From NCBI RefSeq assembly GCF_003573695.1, contig NC_039363.1, positions 126,587,302 through 126,651,301 on the forward strand: a stretch of DNA of 64,000 nt, given 5' to 3'. Position 1 is the first letter of the stretch; each line of letters starts with the position of its first letter. Source of the stretch: Papaver somniferum. Lineage: Eukaryota; Streptophyta; Magnoliopsida; Ranunculales; Papaveraceae. This document shows positions 11,470 to 23,543 of this stretch, in pieces. The notes below the pieces were generated by a model that made no database searches, was not told the DNA's origin, and was given only the letters and a program-made list of their open reading frames with translations. The position numbers and the translations under genes were made by a program.

Positions 11470-11879
11470 TGATACATGTATCGTAGCAGCAATTGAGCCA
11501 TGTTAAGGCTAGAGAGTTCTAGTAGATACTAGAAGTTGGTCGACAATTTCTGTTTGATCAACAAGTTTTGAGGTTTCCTAACTTAGATAGGATTCCTAGT
11601 TTAGATGAGTTTTAAACTCATAGTTTTATTTCGTTCCAGTAAGTTTACACTCCTAAAAAAGGAGGAGAATTTTAGGCTAGAAGGACAGATAAAAACGAGA
11701 GAAAGAGGGAGCAGCCATTCTTATGGTTTGTAGCAGAGTTTTTTCTTTGAAAGCAATAAAGAGAAGAACTTAATAGTAACAATCGCGTTATTTTCTTTAT
11801 GTTATTATTCTTTTCTTTGTCTTCTCTTAAATCTTTTCTTCAAAGCAGTACTGCCTCTAGGTACCACTGACCGATTACA
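11470..11879 (+). repeat. 5' LTR of element B (about 410 bp)
   Basis: Begins TGATACATG and ends GATTACA, seven bases before the primer site. AATAAA at 11755-11760 is a plausible poly(A) signal. Start and end are inferred from TG...CA ends and from the position of the primer site; there is no second LTR to align. Confidence 0.65.
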
Positions 11880-11886
11880 TATCAAG

Positions 11887-11898
11887 TGGTATCAGAGC
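11887..11898 (+). promoter_or_regulatory. Primer binding site, tRNA-Met type
   Basis: TGGTATCAGAGC is the standard plant retrotransposon site complementary to the 3' end of initiator tRNA-Met. Confidence 0.9.
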
Positions 11899-12023
11899 CA
11901 CGTTCTGGCTTTTAGGGTTAGTTGTGGTGCATGGTCTCAACATGAAAACAGTATACGCGATCAGGAGAAGATAATGTCGTTCTACCAGACACAAGGAAAC
12001 CTAGAGGAAGTACTAAAACCAAG

Positions 12024-12986
12024 ATGGGAAGTGAAGATGATAAGAATTCTAAACTAACAGATGAGGACAAGTTTACTAAACTTGAACTTAAGATACAAGA
12101 TTTAGCAGATACCTTTGCTGTGTTCATGAAGGCAAGTGCTGTCAAAACAAAACCTCACAAAAGTAAGCATGGAAAAGAAGGTACGAAGGGAGAAAGAGAA
12201 GAATTAAAGGAAGATGATGAAGAAATCTCATCTGAAGAAGAAGAAGAAGACGAAGTAATAAACAAAAATCCATATGGAGGACTGAAAATTGAATTCAAGC
12301 TTGGGATCTCTGATTATGATGGAATCATGGAAGCAGAAAAACTTGATGGATGGCTAGATAAGTTCGAAACATATTTCACAGTACACCAACTCGTTGAGTC
12401 ACAAAAAACCAATTTTGCAAGTCTGAAACTATCAAACCATGCTTCAACATGGTGGAAAGCCTACAAAAAAAGATATGAAACAGAGCACATGACTTGGAAA
12501 CAATTTAAGGATCTAATGAGAAAAAACTTTTACCCTGTGAGTTATTTGGACGAAATATTGTATAAGTGGAAGCATCTCCGACAACGTTATCAACAAAGTA
12601 TTCAAGATTACACTACAAAATTCTACAACCAAGCTTTGAATTTGCACGTGGATATTACTAGTGATGAGACTTTCTGGAAGTAAAATGGTGGACCGTTAGA
12701 TTATATAGGAAGAGATTTGAAACTTTTCAGTGTACAAGACATTAAAGATGCTATAAACAAAGCTATGGCTATTGAGCAGAAGGCTAAAGGTGCAACCGGA
12801 TCAGACAACGAGAGAGTTGTTACGAGAGGAGAAGATAAGACCCAAAGAAGAATTGATACAACTAAGATTAAGTCTCCATTAGATGAACGAGAAGAAAAAG
12901 TATGTGAGCATTGCATGGAGAAAGGTCACCTCAAAGACACTTGCTGGACCCTTTATCCCTATCTTAAACCAAAGAAATTGCGTTAG
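12024..12986 (+). pseudogene. Gag (capsid and nucleocapsid) of element B
   Basis: From ATG at 12024 an acidic, charged N-terminus leads into the retrotransposon gag domain. That domain holds L-D-G-W-L-D-K-F-E-T-Y-F near residue 110, S-T-W-W-K-A-Y near 143, W-K-Q-F-K-D-L-M near 158 and a final Y-x-x-K-F-Y segment. A stop at 12681 interrupts the frame. It reopens through 12717-12986 with the zinc knuckle C-E-H-C-M-E-K-G-H-L-K-D-T-C (CX2CX4HX4C), which binds element RNA. Gag forms the virus-like particle. The single in-frame stop between capsid and knuckle suggests recent inactivation of this part. Confidence 0.88.
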
Positions 12987-13099
12987 TCTGAAGGACAAAG
13001 AATTTTTAAGAAGAACACTATGATAGATGAAGCTATGGATACCGAAAAAATATATTAAATAGATCAACCAGATCCAAAACTCTTGCCGATGACAAAGCT

Positions 13100-13592
13100 A
13101 ACAGACGCATAACAGGTGAATCTACATGAAGAATTGTTCCATTTCAAGATCTAAGTTAAACAAAGCATCGTCGAGGCCATTATTGACTCTGGTAGCCAAA
13201 AAAAATTAATTTCAGAGAAACTGGTGGGGAAAATGGTGATATCAACAACTCCACGTTCAAAACCATACCCGTTGGGATGGATACAGAAGGATACTGAACT
13301 TCAGGTAACAACGCAGTGTCTATTCAAATTTGCTATCACTGATATGTTTATTGATGAAATTGTCTGTGATGTTGTTCCATTGGATGTAGCACAAGTAATT
13401 TTTGGAAATCCATATTTATGGGAACGAGATGTTGTTCTCTATCATAGGGAGCGTGCTTATTTGTTCAATAAGGATGGAAAAGAATTTCGAATTCTGGCTA
13501 GAAAAACCCATTTACCCATGAAAATGGTTACCATAAACCAAGTCAAGAGATTGATCTACGCTTGTGGTAATTTCACTTTATCAACAACCTAA
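13100..13592 (+). pseudogene. Protease domain of element B
   Basis: The frame shows A-I-I-D-S-G-S at about 13174-13195 (catalytic Asp, D-S-G form) and V-I-F-G-N-P near 13400, the second conserved segment. Several stops lie upstream between the zinc knuckle and this domain, so it is not translated with gag as it stands. The frame ends at 13592 and no RT follows, which marks the truncation point of the element. Confidence 0.8.
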
Positions 13593-14808
13593 AAACTCAA
13601 TACCATCCCTCACTCCAGAATAAAAGTAGCACTGGTGGAGCTTACTCTCTCTCTTATTGGCCGGTGAGCGTAACCTCACACTCTCATTGGCTCTTTGAGA
13701 AACCATTCGTATTCGTCGGATGAAATTTCATTACATATGGTTCGTTGATCTGACAATGTGCGGTGTAGATTGGGTGGATTGTTGGGACACACTCGACGGA
13801 CGACCCTCATTATTTAGAAAATTTGTTATATTAATTTCGTGTATTTATTGTGAAAATCCAGAAAATAAAGAAAACTACTATATTAATTTTGGACATCTAT
13901 GATTAAAATAAAAAAAATTAATTCAACATATTTATGGAATAAAATAATAAGATATATATTTTTTAAATATTTTATAATTTCATGTAAAATCCAAAAAATC
14001 TAATTTATATTTTTGTGGATCATTTTTAATGTAAAAAATCTATGGATATACTATAATATAAAAAAATCTTATTTATACTGTAGATTACTGAATGCAATAA
14101 TAGACAAAATATCTATTTGCCTAGACTTTCTAATAACTATAGGTAAAAAAAACCTTCAACGGTGGTTCTATTCAGCCAGCTTATCGAACCCACTGGTCAA
14201 ACCCACCGCTGAAGTGGCACTGACGTGGATCGACTCTTTAAGATTTTTTGTTTTGTTTTCTTCCTCACCGATATCATTTTTGTATCGATCAAAAAAAATG
14301 AATTTTTGATTTTTAATTTTTTCGCTGATAGTTTAGGTCGAAGGAAACAGAGAATAACGTAGGAGAAGAAAGACAAAGGTCGGTTGGTTTCTTCACACCA
14401 ACGCTAAACATTATCATGGCTTCCTCATCCAAAATTACAATCACATCTCCTTTAATGTAATATGTGTGATCACCAAGATTTCTACTTCCCTAATCACTTG
14501 AAGGTTCTTTCCGTGAAAGTTCATTTATTTCTCTGGTCAATCACTATATTATCAATTGACATTCTGCGAAATGATCACTGTTATGGATTGATGTTCTTAA
14601 GGATTATTCTCCTGATTGTGTACATAATTGTACGGCTTTCGCATGTACCTGAGAGTTGATATTATCCCCGAGGAGGCATATCATGTTTTAAATCTTATAA
14701 CATGTCTTTTAAATTAATTTTGAGTCAAGATTTATGAACCCTAATAAAAAAACAATCTTATTAATTAAATCATGTTTGACCTTTAGTAAGGGTTTATATA
14801 CAAATTTT
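13593..14808. other. AT-rich DNA without recognised genes
   Basis: Several short ORFs, none with a motif. An imperfect inverted repeat lies at about 14153-14220 (CTTCAACGGTGG against CCACCGCTGAAG), which could be a small hairpin element. The right border at 14808/14809 is where element C starts abruptly. Confidence 0.5.
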
Positions 14809-15431
14809 CTAGAGAGAACTCAAGTTGTTATAGCTACTTAAGTTCTAAACATTAAAGAAGTATAAGCTTAAGACTAGATCTTCTCTCATAAGAATCGAAT
14901 GCCTTATTTTGTTGGTGAAGCTTGGTATTTATAGCTCCATCGTCTCTAGGTATATCTTCGTTGTCTGTGGATCCATCGTTTCTTGATACTCCTTCCGTAC
15001 AAATGGTACCTTCGTCCACCGCGTGTATCCTCCAGTTAATCTTTGACACCTCATCTGACCCACGTTCCTTCGGGAACTTCCCAACCTTAGTACAGGTTGT
15101 ACCTTCGTCCACCGCTGTCCTTATCCAATCCTGTTCTGCCACATTCTCTCTCTCCACATGCTTAGTTTATGCATGTAGATAAGAGATTAGATCATTTAAT
15201 GCTGATTAGATATGTCATATACATATGTACCCTCGGTAGCTGCCTCCCCCTATGTTTAGGTTTTACTTTATCCATCTTAACCATTGAAGAGCTTCACCTT
15301 GGGCAAAGATAAAGTAGATCTACGAAGGTATCTTCTATTGGTCAGATATTTCTGTACAACGAGGGCTGTACTGTTATCTCTTGTGTGACCTCTATGATTG
15401 TGACACGTGCTCCACAGAATATTGATATTCA
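14809..15431 (-). repeat. 3' LTR of element C, truncated
   Basis: Aligns with 55929-56550 over its whole length with scattered differences. The right border ends ...GATATTCA, i.e. TGAATATC on the minus strand. A TATA box (TATAAATA on the minus strand) is at 14926-14933. The outer part matching 55648-55928 is missing. Confidence 0.85.
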
Positions 15432-16158
15432 TAGTTTGACCCTTTTCTTTCGTATTCTACCAACCGGTTGAATTGGAAGAAAACTTTTTTTGTAACGCCT
15501 CCATTTTTGCACGTACTAATTGGGGGTCTCACATGTCCTTTCATGCATAACTTCCCCTTGATTCTCGGACCCTCTAAATTTTGGATTTTCCAGCCGCCTA
15601 TATAAGAAGAGAATAGTTGCAGATATTCTCATTAACTTTCATTCTTCTCTTTTGGAATTGTCGCTCTCCTCCCTTTCTTTCTGAAGTTTCTTGTCTTGCA
15701 CCCAACTGCTGCTATCTTATCGATTCTTTTGGTGCCCTGCTTTTCAGCACCGATCACCATTCTTTGGTTAGTAGCTCTTCGCTTTACTGTTGACGTTTTG
15801 ATCCTTCGATTTTGCGTCCATTTTTCTTTAAATTGCTTGTTGATGCTTATCGATTCTTGCATACGTTAGTTACCATATTTAGTTTGCTTCTTCCACTATT
15901 TGTAGAGTTGGGTGTTGTTTGAATTCCTCTCTTTTCCGATATTTCTCCATGATTGATGTGGTTTCATGATCTTGTTAATGCTATGAGTTTGTACTTCAAT
16001 GCGTCTTGCGGATGGATTTGATTGTCTCTTTTGGTTGAATTGATGATATCCATGCCTCATCATGCGTTGGATTTTTCCTTTGTCATGTTTCTGCTAATTC
16101 TGCATTTTTCAGTCCGCCATTGTAGGTGATTTTTTTCTTCCTGCTAGTGTTAGGAATC
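15432..16158. promoter_or_regulatory. Element C region between 3' LTR and antisense ORF
   Basis: On the minus strand a purine-rich run (GAAAGAAAAGGG) lies about 10-20 bases before the LTR and is a candidate polypurine tract. On the + strand the sequence is pyrimidine-rich with TATAAGAAGAGAATAG at 15600-15615 (a possible TATA box for antisense transcription) and long T-rich stretches like a plant leader intron. The boundaries of any leader exon are not resolved. Confidence 0.45.
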
Positions 16159-19100
16159 ATGAAGACACCGAAGAGGCCCACGCGCAAAGAGACGAAGCCT
16201 AGACCTTACAGTGAGCCTCCTCCGCACATGGATCATCCTGATGCTACGCCTTCTCCTCCTCTTGAGGATACTGATGTGACTGAGGAGCCTGAGATGGCTT
16301 CGACTCTTGAGGCCGGTGCTCAATCTGTTGCTGTTTCTGAGGTTTTTCCTCCTCCTCCGCCCCATTATGAGCTTCATAGGTTGGAGTTTCGTGATAAAGA
16401 TAGCTATCGTCATTTGGACTTGGTTGATATTACCAAGTCTTTTCGTCTTCTTAAATTTGAGATATCCTTTGTCGATGGCCCTAATGTTCTTACGGAGTCG
16501 TTGATTCGAAACTTTCCTTATGATGAAAATAACTTGATGATCAACGTAGGTCAGTTGGCTGCCGGTTTGCTTCTGCCTATGTACAGTAGAAATGACCCTT
16601 TCTACTACGATATTTTGTCCACTAGGGATGATCCCGTGAACAAAATACAGGTTCGTGGTATAGAGCGATACAATGGAAATTTTTGGCGTAACCTTCGCGA
16701 GTCTTGGTATCGCAGCAAAGGTAAGACCACGCTGGAGTCTTATGACCCTTTTGCTGAGGGAAGATCTAAGCAAGAGGATTATACTCCTGCCAACTTCAAC
16801 GCCACCAATGCTGATGCTATTCAGAGAAGTAGTCTTCTTCCTTGGAGTGTTGGTCCTCATCGTATTCATGTTACTGCTAAGCAAAGCAGGGAAGGTAATA
16901 CCCTTCGCTTGTTGGAGGAGATAAACAAGACTGGGTTGACTGTTATCCCTTATTATGCTAGGCTTCCGCTTCCGAAGGCTGATCGTATTCGGCTGGATCA
17001 TGATGACCGTTGGGCGCGTACAACTCTTCGTGTCACTGGACCTTGGGCTTATGGATTTACTTTTCCAAACCCCAATGTTCCTCGTACAACTGCTTCTTTG
17101 TTTGCTAAATATGATGGATATCAGCCTTGGGTTTTTAACCTTGCGTCGTACGAGGTATGCTTCGCATAACCCTAGCATATTTGCTTCGGCTTCATGTCTT
17201 TTGTTAAGTACTTTCTTTCTGCAGCCTGCCCCTACTTCTTCTACTGGGACCGCTTCGGGCTCTGCTAGCAACTATGTAGCTGCAAGGACAAGACATAGGT
17301 GGGATTCATCTGAAGCTGTCAGAACACCTGCGGAGGTAAGGATTATCCCCATTCTTGGTGTTCGTAATCTCCTGGGTTGCTTTCCCCTGATCCTTAACTT
17401 TCACATGTGTTCTTCTTCAGTCTGCTGGGAAAAAGGGTAAATTAAAAGTTGTTATTGATGTTGAGGAGTCTGATGAGGATCCTAAGGTTGGTGAGAAAGA
17501 GATCTAGGACGAGGGTATGGAAGATATTAAGGATACTTCTTTTCGTACGCACTTGGATGATATGGAAGAGGATTTTTCCAAGGATAATATCAGTCCTCCT
17601 CGTGCCAACTCTGGGAAAGGTGATAACCTTCATGGTGCTGGTGGTTCTGCACTGGTGAGTCTCGTAGGTACCCAAGTTGCATCACCTCCTACGTTGTCGC
17701 GGGTTCCTTCTTAGGTGCCCCTGTCAATTCTCAACCTATTTCTTTGTCAACTACTGGTACTGCGGTTGTTACCTCCAAGAGTCTTCCAGCTTCTCCCGCC
17801 ACTTCTTTGTATTCGATTGGTTCGTTTCCGAGGGATGTGACTCCGGTGGTGAAGGATTCTAGTTCGGATTCTCAGTCGAGGAAAAGGGTTGTGGTTTCTC
17901 TTGGCAGCTTCTCTTTCAACGTTATTCTTATCTCTTTGGGGAGTGCCCAGTCTGTTTCTACTGCTCATTCGATCAAACATGTTGGACCTCCGCCTTCATC
18001 ACCTGATTGGACCGTATTGGGTAACCTTCCTTCTGCTGGTAACATGGACCTTGGTGTATCTTATAGCCAAGGTACTCCTTCGGTGCCTAGATCCTCTACT
18101 ATGCCTTCTTCACGTCGTGGCGACGGTTCGGATATTGTGCCCCATGCTTGGTATCCAGCAATTGGTGAGGCTTCGGTGATGAATTTGAGTCTTGGTAGTT
18201 CTGATGATGTCATTCTTGAAGACATCCCTCGTGAATCGAAGGGTCCCTTTTCTGCGGAGGTTTATCATCATCGTCTGTCTGGCTCCTTGGATGTTACTAC
18301 AAGGATGGACGCTTTGTCTGCCCAATATCGAGTATCTAAGGGTTATTCTTTGATCTAGATTTCCTTCATTCTAGTCAAGGCTTCGGTGAGACCAGCAAAG
18401 GTAGTATCCAAGAGATGAAGGCCTTCACGGATACTTATTCCAGTTTTTTTCCTCGTCTGTCTATTTCCTGGGTGGGTGGCCTTTTTCCCTGCTTTTTTAT
18501 GCTTCATTTTGAACCTTCGTTCATTCCGTGCTCCTTTGTTCACAGCTTTGTAAACAAGTGGACATCGGTTGTACTCTCTTCAAGTTTTATCGGGCCAAGT
18601 GTACTCATTTGAATGCCCTGCTGGAGTGTGTTCGTCAAGATCTTACACAACAACCTTCTTCCAGTGATTGTACTTCGGCTTCTAAGATATCTTTTTTAGA
18701 GAGTGAGTTGGGGAAAACTAAACGGTACCTCGAAGCTTTCTTGCTCCTTAAGAGGGCTAACAACGCTGCTCAAGCTGCCGAGGAGGGTCGTAAAGCCGCT
18801 GACTCCGCCCTTGCTGCCGAATCTTCCAAATTCATAGGTTCGCTTTCTTTATCCCTATAGATTTGTCTTCCTTATTTTTGTTTGGTAGCACAGTTCTGAG
18901 TGAACCTACGCCTGCCATTTGGTAGCTCCAGTGAACTTAGATACCTCCGAGAGCAAGTATCCAAGCTAAAATCCGATGTTTGGTACTATCAGAAGAAATA
19001 TGATATATTAATGAATGTAACCGTCCATAACGAAGCGCAAATCTCCCTTGAATCTGCCCATAATTTAGACCTTGTGAAGAAGATGCCTTCACTACGTCAA

Positions 19101-19317
19101 GATCGTGAAGATTCTCTTAAGTGGAAAGAGGATCTTATTTCCAAGATAAAAAGCGATATGGTTTTATTGGAAAAACGTCTCTCAGCCCAGGAGATTATCC
19201 GCAAAAAGCATCATTCCGCTTTTGAGGATACTTGTCTCCTTAGCTAAAGTTACCGCTAAACGTAATGTATTAACTGCGGAAGTCTGTTCTCTTAAGAACA
19301 AACTTAGCGATGTTATC
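16159..19317 (+). pseudogene. Antisense ORF of element C, first part (putative gypsy-type domain plus coiled coil)
   Basis: On the strand opposite to gag-pol a spliced gene can be read. Exon 1 starts at ATG 16159 (a 347-residue open frame exists from 16126) and ends at a donor after 17154. Exon 2 is 17225-17335 and exon 3 starts at 17421, each with GT...AG borders. An in-frame TAG near 17505 breaks it. Ser/Pro-rich exons follow to about 18350. After that come Ala- and Lys-rich coiled-coil segments (18620-18840 and 18900-19310). The exon 1 product, with a Pro-rich start and a globular 230-residue part, reminds me of the plant 'putative gypsy type transposon' domain, but no motif is decisive. 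Element D interrupts it at 19317. Confidence 0.6.
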
Positions 19318-22285
19318 TGTAGATGGGGAAAACGATTTGCTGGTTTTTACGGAATTGAGGAGATGACCGTGCGGAGGAGACTCCTTGGACCGAGCAAATG
19401 CTCAACCTCACATAGATGCACTGCAAGAAGGGAGTGCTTTAAGTTCGAGAGATCAATCTGTAAGACTCGGGACTAAACCAATACAATGGTTGTTCCAGAG
19501 TCAATTCGGTCACAAGAGAGGATGGGTTGATCTGTAAGAGGGAAGCTGAGAAACGTGTGAGATCAATGGTGATTAAAGATTGTAGGTGTGTTGTGTATTC
19601 TGCGTGAAACTAAGATAAGCTATGATTGATTGAATCTTCTCTGTTAAGAGTAATTGCTCAGACGTTGAGTTGTTAATCTCGTGTTGTCTGTTTGACGAAA
19701 GATTGTATTATCCGCTCAATCATGATTCAGAGACTTATTTATATTGCAAGAATTGAAAACACCTTGATCCCACGAAGTGTGACAGTTGCTGGAGTCAAAG
19801 AGTGGGGAAGTGGGAAATCGTGTCAAAACCAGTTGCTCATCGTGCAGAGACTCGGTTAATTTTCCACCCACTACTTTGCTAACTCCTCCAACTGATTGCA
19901 CGACTTTCTCACATTCTCATCGTGTGTATGAACACACGTGCCATAGACCACCAGACCAAAACCCTAGTTGATATCCCCCATGTGACACGATTGACATCTC
20001 GTGATTGTGGAGTCAGTTGCTGACTTTATGGGACGATGAGTCCTTGTATTGTTGAGTCGAAGGTCATTTTCAAATATTCTGAGAATCATGAATTGAACAT
20101 GTCTGCTGAGACAAAGGCATATTGTCGAATAAATGTTGATAACTTAAGGTGAGCAAATGTTGCTGAATTGTTGAATATTGATAGTTGAACCAATATTCCT
20201 TAGTCTGAGCAAGTATATTGCTCGTCTGAGCAAATGTTGATCATTTGATGAATTTTTGGTGGCAGGACCAAATAAAATATTAATTTAAGATACTGACAAC
20301 TAGGACGAGCATAATAATAAAAATGTTGATCACGGGATCAACGTAAAATTATTGGTGTTTGAATCTGCTCAGGATTATGTTTTTTCAGAGCTCTGGATTC
20401 GAAACCCTAATTTTTGATCAATTGATGATTTATTGAAAATCAACCACAAAGTGAAAGAGGGACCGGCTACATGGGATGACGAGTCGACCGTGTAACTCCC
20501 AGATGCTCAAATGAGCAAAATACCAAAGTCTCCTGAAGACAAGTTGGTGAAAGGATGATTAAATGCTGGTTTAATCATTTATTAAAATAATGCTCGTGTG
20601 AGCGTTAGGTAGTAAAACCTGATTATGGAGAGATGAGGGACCGACCAAGGGGTCATGGGACCGGATCCTGGTGGTCGTGGGACCAGCTGATGGTCGTTTG
20701 AGGAAACTCCAAGTCGTTTGGGAAGAGTTTGGACCCAATATGAGCAATTGAGCAAATTAGGTCAAAATTATTAAAACATATGGGACCGGCTATTCGAAAG
20801 CCCTATGGATGGCCTTGGTCGGTCAAGGAGACATGCCCGCGTCACCATAATGTCCGTGTCTTAGTCCTGAGAGTTTCGATATTTTCTGATTCACGTTTGA
20901 GCAATATTTTGAGAAAATATGTAGGATTCAGGGGTTTGCTGAAACTGGGGAATCTTCATGAGATGATGAAAAATAATTAATAAAATAGGGGATTGCAAGG
21001 TGTGGGACCGGCCAGGCTAGGGCATGGCCGACCATCTAGCAAGCTCGGTCCCGCGGCACCTTTCCCAATTTTATGTATTTTCCCTGATGTGAAGGAAATA
21101 CCATGAAACTGAGGAATTTCATGAAGTTAAGGAATTTCCATGAGATTATGTAAATAATAATAATAAAATAGGGAGTCATGAAGTGTTGGACCGGCTATGG
21201 CCAAGGAATGGCCGGTCGGCCAATGGGCACGGTCTCATGTCACTTTCCCTAATTTCATAATATTTTCATGATTTTAGAAATATCATGAAATCAAGGAGTT
21301 TGTTGAAACTAGGGAATTTCCTTGAAGTGAAAGAGTTTCCATGAGATGAGGGAAACAAATAATATTAAAATAACGAGACAAGGGCGTGTGGGACCGTCCA
21401 CGACTAGGGCATGGCCGGATGGCCAATGAGCCCGGTTTTGTGAGCTTTTCTCCCTGATTTTACATAATTTTCATGAGTTGGGGGAAATATCATTAAATCA
21501 GGGAATTTTCATGAGTTGAGGGAGACCGGCCGGCCGGTGAGCCCAGTCCCCCAGCGCCTTTGCCAATATTTTATTATTATTATTTTTCATCCTATTTTGC
21601 ATAGGTTCATCGTTCCTTCGTGTTTTGGAATGCTCGTTTGTGCATTCAGGTGCTCGTTTGTGCATTATTGCTGAGTACACTTGCACCATTTTGGTCGGGG
21701 CTTACTCAATAGCGGCTCAGATGCTCGTACATCGAATATTTATTACTAACCCATGGAATTCTGATGGGAAGAGCCATGAATTGAAGTAACGAAACATTAT
21801 GAATAATGTACAATATTTTCCAGGGATTCAGTGAATGAATTTAATAATTTAGGAATAATTGATTGATGACTCTATACTAGTACGATCGTCTAGGAGCATT
21901 AATTATTCAGAGATTGAGTGATATGAGCTTGTTGAAGCGTCATATTTCTTTTATATAGTCAGGGAAAATGTTGTTACATCCTGAAGATGTTATGGCTCTA
22001 TACTAGGAGGCAAGCTGTCTAGGAGCCGTCCAATCTTTCGATTCTATATGGAAGTAATTACTGAAATTGCTCAGTATTTATGAGATATGTCGTTGCCTCA
22101 GCTGAGAGACTGCACATCTACATGTGCTCTGAGAGATAGAATTCTCAGTCAGAGATTTTTGCAGCACGAGCTTTCATGCTTTCGACGAGAGACATGAGTC
22201 TCAATACTCATCTGATTGCTGGATCAGGAGCATGTACAATTATGGTTTTACGATTTGATCCTTTGTCGAAAATCCACTATCTACA
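19318..22285 (-). repeat. 3' LTR of element D (2968 bp)
   Basis: Ends TGTAGATGG and CTATCTACA. TATA box TATAAATA on the minus strand at 19736-19743. From about 20990 to 21560 it carries GC-rich subrepeats (GGGACCGG...GGCCGGCC cores in AT-rich units near 180-200 bp). It has four of them, one fewer than the 5' LTR, because a stretch matching about 33855-34122 is absent. Confidence 0.92.
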
Positions 22286-22307
22286 TTAAGTCCCCTTCTT
22301 ACTGAGG
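22286..22307 (-). promoter_or_regulatory. Polypurine tract of element D
   Basis: On the minus strand AAGAAGGGGACTTAA directly precedes the LTR start. The same tract occurs in element F and, with small changes, in G. Confidence 0.85.
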
Positions 22308-22590
22308 TAAAGTCATGTTCCTCAGTCAGGACTGAATGGTGATTTTCTAGTTATGAAAGAAATAAGCAATTGAACTTAGTCGTAAGATAAGATGTTACCG
22401 GATTTTTGATCGCACGAGCGAACCACGGCTTGAACGAAGATACCAGTGGCATGATAGAGCATTGTCTAATGAGCATGAATTGGTGTAGACACTCTGATTT
22501 GATGGTGGAACCTTGGTCGGTTTAGGATTCACGGGTCCGGGCCCAAGAAAGGAAATCCTTGTGAAATTAGGTTTTGGAAACAAAGTTTAA

Positions 22591-22598
22591 TATAAAAG
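22591..22598 (+). promoter_or_regulatory. TATA box of the antisense module, element D
   Basis: TATAAAAG followed by GGAATTAATCC. The same box and context recur on the antisense strand in F (48601-48608) and as TATAAAAGGGAA in G (59747-59754). It lies about 0.3 kb inside the 3' LTR and points toward the antisense ORFs. Confidence 0.65.
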
Positions 22599-22734
22599 GG
22601 AATTAATCCTTTTTTTTATTTTATTTCTCCCTCACACGACCGACCACCACCTTCATCTCCTTCACGCCAGCAGCAGTGGAAGGTAATTTTTCGCCGGAAA
22701 TCTTCATCGTCAGTTTCCGGCCGGCGCCGATCAG

Positions 22735-23383
22735 GTACGCGGCAAAAAAAAAATTCTTGCTTTTTTGGTTTGATGATTTTATGAGTTGTTCATTCCTTGA
22801 TCATGATAAAATTATATTATGTGCATATATGAATGCGAGTTTTGTAGAAAACCCTTGTTTTTAGAAAAAGTATGTTCGTTCTATCGTTAGTTTAAGAAAC
22901 TAGTAATAATCCCTGACTTAGGAGAGATTCTTTTTATATATAGACCTGTGTCTAGCGCTAAAATTTTGTTTATGAGCTTTCACGAAAACCAAAACTTTAT
23001 CTTGAGAGATGTGAGCTTTCACAAAATAGAAATAAACCCTCTTCGAAGAAGAAGAAAAAATATATATTTTTGTATATATATAAAACCGTGGCATGTTCAC
23101 GGATATTTTTTTTTATATGAAACCGTGGAATATCCACGAAAATTTTGTTTAGTGAGCCTTGCTCACATCAAAATTTTTTATTTACGTGAGTAAATCACGT
23201 TTTACATATATATATACGTATTATTTTCTTTAAAAATCAAAACTTGAATTTTGTGTAGTCTTTAGAAGTAAACAATTATTTGTGATGAAATATTGTTTAG
23301 TTTTCATAATTCTATGATGAATGTTCACACAGTGGAGGTGTTCATGATTTTATGAAAATCTGAGTTTTGCTCGTCTTTTGTAG
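22735..23383 (+). other. Leader intron of the antisense transcript, element D
   Basis: A GC-rich exon end (GGCGCCGATCAG) is followed by donor GTACGC, and the intron ends TTTTGTAG before ATTTGAAGAAACGAGC. The donor and acceptor contexts are conserved in F and G at similar distance (593-649 bp), which argues that they are used. The intron is T-rich, like plant introns. Confidence 0.6.
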
Positions 23384-23543
23384 ATTTGAAGAAACGAGCA
23401 AGTTTTGAAGTGCTAATTCTCGCATTACAATCACTACTGTTAGTGGAATCGTAAAAATGTAAGAGTTAAGAGTTACCATTTTGTAGTGGATTTGATATCA
23501 GTATATCAGCATATCCGTAATTTTGTGCTCCGGGTTCCATAAA

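Larger units (their letters stand above)
11470..13592 (+). mobile_element. Element B: truncated Ty3/gypsy element (LTR, gag, protease)
   Basis: A 5' LTR, a tRNA-Met-type primer site, gag with a zinc knuckle, and protease are collinear on the + strand. Homology stops at about 13592, just after the protease. RT, RNase H, integrase and the 3' LTR are absent. Gag and protease carry internal stops. The protease resembles that of element A in motif layout, so the two probably belong to related families. Confidence 0.88.

Noticed and set aside
16150..17271. 373-residue ORF on the minus strand
   Set aside because: It is the mirror of exon 1 of C's antisense ORF. Its composition (Arg, Ser and Ile rich, no motif) and its extension across the predicted intron fit a shadow frame.
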